Assembly (NCBI GenBank): GCA_007258455.2
Contig: VDFB02254968.1
Span: 62,001-126,000, forward strand
DNA length: 64,000 nt
From: Sequoia sempervirens
Lineage: Eukaryota > Streptophyta > Pinopsida > Cupressales > Cupressaceae
Direction: 5' to 3'
The notes under the pieces were generated by a model that saw only the letters and a program-made list of their open reading frames with translations, ran no database searches and had not been told where the DNA came from. This document shows, one piece after another, positions 56,776 to 64,000 of this stretch (positions within the stretch are counted from its first letter, which is position 1; every line of letters starts with the position of its first letter). The translations under genes and the position numbers were made by a program.

Positions 56776-58010
56776 GGAGAGAGAGAGAGGGAGTGAGAGA
56801 GAGAGGGAGTGGGAGAGAGAGAGAGGGAGAGAGAGGGGATGGGAGGAGAAACCTAAGAGGGAGAGGGAGAGACTTGAGAGAGAGAGAGGGAGGGAGAGGG
56901 GGTGGGAGGGAGAAACCTAAGAGAGAGAGAGGCAGAGAGGGTGGGAGGGAGACACTTGAGAGAGGAGAGGGGAGACAAAGTGGGAGAGAGGCTAGGAGGA
57001 GAGACCTAAGAGAGTAGGAGAGAGGAGTAGGAGATGGGATGGGAGATACAAGGAGTGAGAGACTTGAGAGAGGGAGGGATGGGAGGGAGAGAAGTGCTTG
57101 GGATAGAGGATGGGAGAGAGAGATGGAGGGAGTAGAGAGAGAGGGGTGGGGAATGCTTGAGAGAGGAGAGAGAGAGAGTGGGAGGGGGTGGGAGGGAGAT
57201 ACTTGAGAGAGAGGGAGAGAGATAGAGGGAGTGAGAGAGAGAGGGTGTGGGAGAGAGATAGAGGGAGTTAGTGAGAGACAAAGAGAGACCTGACAAAGGG
57301 GGAGAGATAGAGGGGTGGAAGGGACAAGTGGTGGGAGGGAGAGAATTAAGAGAGAGGGAGAGGGAGAGAGAGTGGGAGAGAGATAGATGGAATGAGAGAG
57401 AGAGACTTGAGAGAGAGAGGGAGAGGTGGTGGGAGGGAGATAATTGAGAGAGAGGGAGAGGGAGAGGGAGAGGGAGAGAGATAGAGGGTAGGAGAGGAGG
57501 GTGGAAGAGATAGAGGGTGGCTGAGAGGAGATGGGTGGAGGGATACTTGACAAGAGGAGAGGGTGGGGCGTAGATGGTGAGAGAGAGAGAGAGGGAGAGG
57601 GGTGGGAGGGAGATGCAGAGAGGGAGAGACAAAGTGGGAGGAGAGAGAGATAGAGGAGTGAGGAGAGGTAGGAGGAGATTATTGGAGAGGTGGGAAGGGG
57701 TGGGAGGAGACTTGAGTGGAGAGAGAGTGGGAGAGATGGGAGTGAGAGATGGAGTGGGGGGAGAGAGGTGTCTGTGTGAGAGAGAGAGGGTGGGATGGAG
57801 ATACCTGAGAGAGTGAGAGAGAGAGAGGGAGAGAGATAGAGGGAGTGAGTGAGAGACCTAAGAGAGGGAGAGGGGGTAGGAGGGAGAGACTTGAGAGAGA
57901 GATACTAAGAGAGAAAGATAATGACCTAAGAGAGGGAGATAGAGTGAGAGAGACAGAAAGACCAAAGGGGGAGAGAGAGAGACTTTAGAGGGATAAAGAG
58001 TTATCTAGTT
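56776..58010 (+). repeat. polypurine (GA-rich) satellite
   Basis: More than 1.2 kb of nearly pure purine on the plus strand, dominated by GAGAGAGG, GGGAGGGAGA and GAGATAGAGGGAG. It is broken at intervals by ACTTGAGAG or ACCTAAGAG, which mark a degenerate longer unit. Long open frames through it on both strands are composition artefacts. Confidence 0.92.
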
Positions 58011-58133
58011 AGGGTAACGAGTTAGAGAGCGTATGAAAGGTAAAACCTCAACTATCCATCTGTGATCATAAACTATGCACTCTAAGCATTATCAAAGTTG
58101 TCGACCAAAGAGAGGGGAAATTCAGGTTTTGTT

Positions 58134-58189
58134 CAAAGTAGGTCATTTGGCGAGCGCCAAATTTGGCACTCGCCAAATGACCTGCTTTG
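58134..58189. repeat. perfect-arm palindrome (cruciform candidate)
   Basis: Arms of 21 bases with one mismatch (58134-58154 and 58169-58189; core AGGTCATTTGGCGAG) surround a 14-base loop. It lies between the satellite and the right arm of the giant inverted repeat. Confidence 0.85.
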
Positions 58190-58949
58190 GACATGTTAAT
58201 TGACATGATTTTCCAAATTTCCTCATATTTTCGTCTGTACTCCTTGTCTCATTTACACGTCTTTCAATGCAAGTTCATAAAAAAAACCGTGATAGCATTG
58301 ACCTCTCTCTTAGTTATCTAAATATATAATATTTTTTTCATTTTGATTTAGTTAAGGTTTTGATCCATGGCTTCTATTGTAAATGCCTTTGTTTTTGGTC
58401 AAAACCAACATGTGCTAGTTTTAGGATAGATTTTTACTCGTTCATCAAAATTTGAAACAAAATTACATTTTTTGAAACTAGACTCCATTCTACACATGAT
58501 AAAAAAAATCAATTTTCGATTAATTTTCAAAAAATTTAGCGAGGAGCATGCTCAAATTTCAGCTTTTCAAGATGTGTCCACCTTGAATATTCATAAAATA
58601 TTATATATTCATTAAAAAAATTATTCGAAAGAATGAGGATAAACTACATGGTGTTAGCTAATTTCTCACTGTTGGGATTTTTGAAATTATAAAAAAAAGT
58701 TAATCAAAAAGGGAGGAGCCCTCAGGTGCTATGTTGTTTTTTTTATAAAAAAGGACATGTTTTGCCCCCCCCCTTTTTGAGACCCTTAATCTTCATTAAT
58801 TTAAAAAAAAATAGTATCTTAGAAACTAGACTCGAAGCACTTCAAATTTTGTTCTTGTTGCATCTTGAAATTTTGAGTGTAACTATCTTCATTTTCTCGT
58901 GCAAATCAAATTTTGCTGATTTTAGAAAAGAAGTGGCATCTTAAGAGCC

Positions 58950-59296
58950 AAAATTGTGTCACAGATCCATGCACTTACTCTTATTTATCCTCCCCCTTTG
59001 GTTGGAAAGGATCCTACTTCTTGTTTGGCATATCTTTTTGTGTCTCCTCATTTAGAGGATTCACTTAGGTCTAAAGTGGTTATTACTATTTCAACAATTC
59101 CTGGAAAGACTTCTTCATATATAGTGTAGGAATCTCCTATCATGTTTGGTCTCATTACCCAATCAAAAGGCTTGTGGAGGACCCTTGATGTGGAATAGTT
59201 GGTAGAGCATTGGATTTCCTTGGAAAATCCTTTTTCCTCATTGCAAGAGGTTTCATTAGATGAGGTGGTGGTGGAGGATGACATTTGTCTCCTCAT
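58950..59296 (-). pseudogene. unknown protein P2, right-arm copy
   Basis: The minus-strand frame 59296-59048 reads MRRQMSSSTTTSSNETSCNE, then SRVLHKPFDWVMRPNMIGDS and VEIVITTLDLSESSK, followed by TAA and a continuing homologous stretch to about 58950. It is better preserved than the left-arm copy. Unknown family. Confidence 0.45.
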
Positions 59297-59368
59297 TTAG
59301 TTGAATTGGAAGATGTATCTAGGATAATCATCCAAATAAAGATGTATCTAGAATAAAATTAAGGAATG

Positions 59369-61300
59369 TACTATTGGGATGAGCCCAAAATATTTTGCTT
59401 CCTTGTAGACAGGATGTTCTTCATGGATTTCCTTATTTTATGAGGTGATGACTTTGCTATTCTAAAATCAAGGTTTTTTGTTGACCTATGGACCTACTAG
59501 AAATGTTATAAATTTTATTCCATTTTGGTGCAATAGTTGGTTAATATTAAAATAATGTTATTCTTTCTTCTTCTCATGAGGCATAAGATTTGTTATATAA
59601 AGATACATTTGTGTGAAAATAATCCAATCCTATTTTATCATGTAATATGTTAGGTGATCATGGGTTATTTTAATCACTTTGATGATCCCTCATACGAATG
59701 CACAAATGGTTCTACACTTGAAATTTAAAATAGTAAGACTATTGCATGATTCTCTGACCCCTTCATACAAGAGATTATTTATTTAACTAGTCACACATGC
59801 ATGCATGAACTTGGTAGTGAACTATCAAGTAGTCAATTTGCATCCATAAGTTCCTAGCATGGTACAATAATAATGTTTAATGATTAACTAGCTAACTTTA
59901 TTGTTGATTTTAGTGAGTTATATGCTCATGTTGGTGACTCTATCCCTTCTTACCAAATTCTAGAACACCTCATAAGGAAGGATGGTGAACCAATATTTTA
60001 TTTTCAAAATAGGTTTTCTATTGGTATTAAAGTCTTCCACATGAGTGTAAACCTACTAATTGTTCATGCATAGACATGTATTATGAGGCCTTCTATCTTT
60101 TAGCTTATTTCTCTCCCCTTGATTATAAACCAAATAATTTAAACATGATTTTGGGGTGAGCCAATAGTGTTCAATTAGGACTTGAAATTGACATTATATC
60201 TCCTAATGCTAGTGGATATGCATTTTTTCTTGATTGGAAAGTTGGTGGATTTACTTCAAAGAGCAATGGTGATACTATTGTTGATAGTGTAGGTACAAGA
60301 TCTGAGGTGGAACACTTTTTTTCATTTTTTTTTCTCCCTTGATTTGTTGATCTTGAGGATGCTGAGGTTCATAAAATCCATTTTGAAAAGGATAAAGATG
60401 AGTTTACATGTGTGTGTAATTCCATCGCTTCCAACAATGAAGATGTTGAAGTATTTTTTTCTTGAAATTGGTTTGGAGTAGCTATCTTTTGTAACTTGGA
60501 TTGCATTGAGGATGCATTTTTTAGCTCAATAGGTAATCATGCAAATGCTAAGTTTGTAAGTTCTCATATGGATCATGTAATTGGTTTACAAGGTGAAGAA
60601 AAACAAATTATTGATTATTTTCTTAATAAATTTTTTTATACAATAGGTTGCAATGATGAAAAAAAAATAGTGAGGCAATTCGAAGGTTGTGAGTCTTTGC
60701 ATGAAGTGCCTCAAATTTCTAAGTTTTGTAGTGAACTTGAGGAGTTGGATTTGAATAAGGTTTTGGAATCAATTATGGATGAGTATATTAGCATTTGTGG
60801 TGCAATTGGGTTGTAGGCTCTAGGTCAACCACAAGGTTTACTAGATTGGGCCAAATTGAGAGCGCACTTGGATTTAACACAAGTTACCCTGGTGTTCATG
60901 TCAATATATCTCTTCATGCTAATTTATGTGTAGGTTAGGATGTACATCATGCTTCCAATGATCTTGAAGATAATTATTATATTTCTGAGCATGAAGATGG
61001 ATCCTACTATCTTTGTGGTTTATGTGTTTTGATGACTATCATGTCCACCTCCAACATATTGTACAAAGCATTGTCTATTTACATGTGCATGTATGAAAGA
61101 TACTAAATTTATTGTGCAACTAGGTGATGGAAATGTTTTCAACTTGGGGGAGTTCAAATCCTTTAATAGGCTTGTCTTTAACAGAGGCAAGTGAATGTAG
61201 CAATTTATTCATGGCCTTGGACCATGTGATTTCTTGTAAGTCTAATCTACAATTACATTTTTTTCTTTCTTAGCCATATCCTCATCCTATGTGCTCCCAT
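59369..61300 (+). repeat. tandem duplication in right arm, unit 1
   Basis: It begins ACTATTGGGATGAGCCC and ends TGTGCTCCCATA. The same sequence recurs at 61301-63230. Confidence 0.85.
59873..60816 (+). pseudogene. unknown protein P1, right-arm copy 1
   Basis: It has the same order as the left-arm copy: MFND-stop-LANFIVDFSEL to DEYISICGAIGL. A frameshift near 60030 and the shared TGA codons break it. The last 107 codons (60496-60816) are open. Confidence 0.5.
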
Positions 61301-63230
61301 ACTATTGGGATGAGCCCAAAATATTTTGCTTCCTTGTAGACTGGATGCTCTTCATGGATTTCCTTATTTTATGAGGTGGTGACTTTGCTATTCTAAAATC
61401 AAGGTTTTTTGTTGACCTATGGACCTATTGGCAATGTTATAAATTTTATTCCATTTTGGTGCAACAGTTGGTTAAGATTAAAATAATGTTATTCTTTCTT
61501 CTTCTCATGAGGCATAAGATTTGTTATATAAAGATGTATTTGTGTGAAAATAATCCAATCCTATTTTATCATGTAATATGTTAGGTGATCATGGGTTATG
61601 TTAATCACTTTGATGATCCCTCATACGAATGCACAAATGGTTCTACACTTGAAATTTAAAATAGTAAGACTATTGCATGATTCTTTGACCCCTTAATAAA
61701 AGAGATTATTTATTTAACTAGTCACATATGCATGGATGAACTTGGTAGTGAACTTTCAAGTAGTCAATTTTCATCCATAAGTGCCTAGCATGGTACAATA
61801 ATAATGTTTAATGATGAACTAGCTAACTTTATTTTTGATTTTAGTGAGTTATATGCTCATGTTGGTGACTCTATCCCTTCTTACCAAATTCTAGAACACC
61901 TCATAAGGAAGGATGGTGAACCAATCTTTTATTTTCAAAATAGGTTTTCTATTGGTATTAATAATCTTCCACATGAGTGTAAACCTACTAATTGTTCATG
62001 CATAGACATGTATTATGAGGCCTTTTATCTTTGAGCTTAATTTCTCTCCCCTTGATTATAAACCAAATAATTTAAACATGATTTTGGGGTGAGCCAATAG
62101 TGTTCAATTAGGACTTTAAATTGATATTATATCTCCTAATGCTAGTGGATATGCATTTGTTCTTGATTGGAAAGTTGGTGGGTTTACTTCAAAGAGAAAT
62201 GGTGATACTATTGTTGACGGTGTAGGTACAGGATCTGAGGTGGAACACTTTTTTTCATTTGATTTTCTCCCTTGATTTTTTGATCTTGAGGATGTTGAGG
62301 TTCATAAAATCCATTTTGAAAAGGATAAATATGAGTTTTCATGTGTGTGTGATTCTATCACTTCCAACAATGAAGATGTTGAAGTATTTTTTTCTTGAAA
62401 TTGGTTTGGAGTAGCTATCTTTTGTAACTTGGATTGCATTTAGGACACATTTTTCAGCTCAATAGGTAATCATGCAAATGCTAAGTTTGTAAGTTCTCAT
62501 ATGGATCATGTAATTGGTTTACAAGGTGAAGAAGAACAAATTATTGATTATTTTCTTAATATAAATTTTTATACAATAGGTTGCAATGATGAACAAAAAA
62601 TAGTGAGGCAATTCGAAGGTTGTGAGTCTTTGCATTCAAGTGCCTCAAATTTCTAAGTTATGTAGTGAACTTGAGGAGTTGGATTTGAATAAGGTTTTGG
62701 AATCAATTGTGGATGAGTATATTAGCATTTGTGGTGCAATTGGGTTGTAGGATCTAGGTCAACCACAAGGTTTACCAGATTGGGCCAAATTGAGAGCGCA
62801 CTTGGATTTAACACAAGTTACCCTAGTGTTCATGTCGATATATCTCTTCATGCTAATTTATGTGTAGGTTAGGATGTACATCATGCTTCCAATGACCTTG
62901 AAGATAATTATTATATTTCCAAGCACGAAGATGAATCCTACTATATTTGTGGTTTATGTGTTTTGATGACTATCATGTCCACCTCCAACATATTGTACAA
63001 AGCATTGTCTATTTACATGTGCATGTACGCAAGATACTAAATTTATTGTGAAACTAGGTGATGGAAATGGTTTCAACTTGGGGGAGTTCAAATCCTTTAA
63101 TAGTCTTGTCTTTAACAGAGGCAAGTGAATGTAGCAATTTATTCATGGCCTTGGACCATGTGATTTCTTGTAAGTTTAATCTACAATTACATTTTTAATT
63201 TTTTTCTTAGCCATATGCTCATCCTATGTG
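61301..63230 (+). repeat. tandem duplication in right arm, unit 2
   Basis: The second copy of the 1.93-kb unit. Junction sequence CCCATACTATTGGG at about 61300 shows the head-to-tail join. Confidence 0.85.
61804..62750 (+). pseudogene. unknown protein P1, right-arm copy 2
   Basis: The first 76 codons are open (MFNDELANFIFDFSELYAHV to YYEAFYL), followed by the shared TGA codons, a TAG at about 62441 and a one-base shift near 62636. It ends at the homologous TAG at 62748. Confidence 0.5.
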
Positions 63231-64000
63231 CTCCCATATAATTGTTTGTGTGTTGTTCTTCCCTATACATATCATGTCTTTTGTTATTTCATGTTGTCAT
63301 GTATATACCTATGTGTCCTTGTGCAATCATAACAATTATTTGTCATGAAGTGTGAGCTAGTCTTAATCTATTTTGGTCAACATTTTTGGTCTAGCCTTGA
63401 AGATAGTTGAATTCTCACTATATGTTGCTAATTAGAGCCTATTGGGACTCAATCTTGTAGTGCTACATTTTTAATTGAGTCACAGTTTCTTTATGCATTT
63501 ATCCCTCATTTTGCCTATGGAATATATGACTCATTTAGAAAAATTTAATATAGGTTTGAGTTTATCAAAATTTCTTGAGTGTCATCCCGCGTGTGCTTCT
63601 TAGGTGTTAAAAGTTACAAAAAATGGTAAAATTTCCAAGTTTTGGTTGTTTTCTAATCATTTTTGTAAATGTTTATAAGTTATTAGAGTTTTAGACTTCC
63701 TCATGTAGGCATGCTTTTGCCCCCAATTCCAATTTTCCTTTGTTTCTATTGGCCTGTTGGATGTTCCCTTCTTGGTATGTCATATTACCTTTTCCCCACT
63801 TTTCCCTTATATCTATGATTATATATACCAAACTTCCACTTCCTTGGGTACCCATTTCCTATCACTCTTGACCCTTAACCCTAAAATATTAAACTCTTGC
63901 ACTTTTCCACAATAACTCTCACCTACCCTTTGGATGACCTAGAAAACCATTAATGGGGTTAGTAGGGCCCTACAACTATTAGAAGTGATTTATAAGAACA

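Larger units (their letters stand above)
58371..64000 (-). repeat. right arm of giant inverted repeat
   Basis: It is the reverse complement of 51169-56675 and continues past the window end. It lacks the solo-LTR-like insertion and has one 1.93-kb segment twice (59369-61300, 61301-63230). Confidence 0.9.

Noticed and set aside
56546..57632. Long open frames through the GA-rich tract, some spanning the N gap
   Set aside because: They encode only Ser/Leu/Pro or Arg/Glu/Gly runs dictated by dinucleotide repeats, and some include unknown residues from N bases.
51169..64000. Inverted repeat as a single-molecule hairpin sequencing artefact
   Set aside because: The arms differ by many substitutions and two large indels, so they are two distinct sequences; a flipped haplotig remains possible and is reported.

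Overview
This window is nuclear DNA from a seed plant with a large, transposon-packed genome. The evidence is plant Ty1-copia and Ty3-gypsy elements (one with a chromodomain), TIR elements, tRNA-derived SINEs, 5S-derived repeats, and a spliced plant LRR receptor-like gene. A conifer or other gymnosperm is plausible from the low gene density and the decay of the elements, but nothing here proves it.

Layout. 1-900: degenerate repeat. 1891-8199: complete but decayed Ty1-copia element (copia-1) with ~1.1 kb LTRs that carry a ~50-bp palindromic tandem array. 9575-23236: segmental-duplication copy A, split by insertions. These are a copia element (copia-2, 10141-19770) with a chromodomain gypsy element nested inside it (11054-18151), a TIR element (20269-21750) with a second TIR element nested inside it (20313-21390), and a SINE (22882-23052). 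Copy A ends in a 5'-truncated LRR pseudogene joined to a possible DUF247-like fragment. 23950-27058: decayed copia-3, cut off by a 5S-derived element. 28308-29102: tandem 5S-derived repeats. 29103-32400: duplication copy B, without these insertions, holding the only intact-looking host gene, a 469-aa two-exon RLP29/PII-2-like LRR protein on the minus strand. 32898-34147: a second 5S-derived array in the opposite orientation. 36525-36895: 122-bp tandem repeat. 40497-48625: minus-strand LTR element with perfect 5-bp target duplications, gag and protease-like sequence but no recognisable reverse transcriptase or integrase. 51169-64000: giant inverted repeat, arms at least 5.5 kb, around a 100-N gap and 1.2 kb of polypurine satellite. 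The left arm carries a 1.85-kb solo-LTR-like insertion and the right arm a 1.93-kb tandem duplication. The arms encode fragments of two proteins I do not recognise.

How it fits together. Copy B and the palindrome's right arm act as natural empty sites, so several insertions can be bounded to the base and put in order: segmental duplication, then copia-2, then gypsy; TIR element, then inner TIR element. Almost every retroelement frame is broken, often by TAG where Gln is expected. The LRR gene is the one locus I would call a likely functional gene. The inverted repeat straddling a placeholder gap may be real or may be a flipped haplotig.
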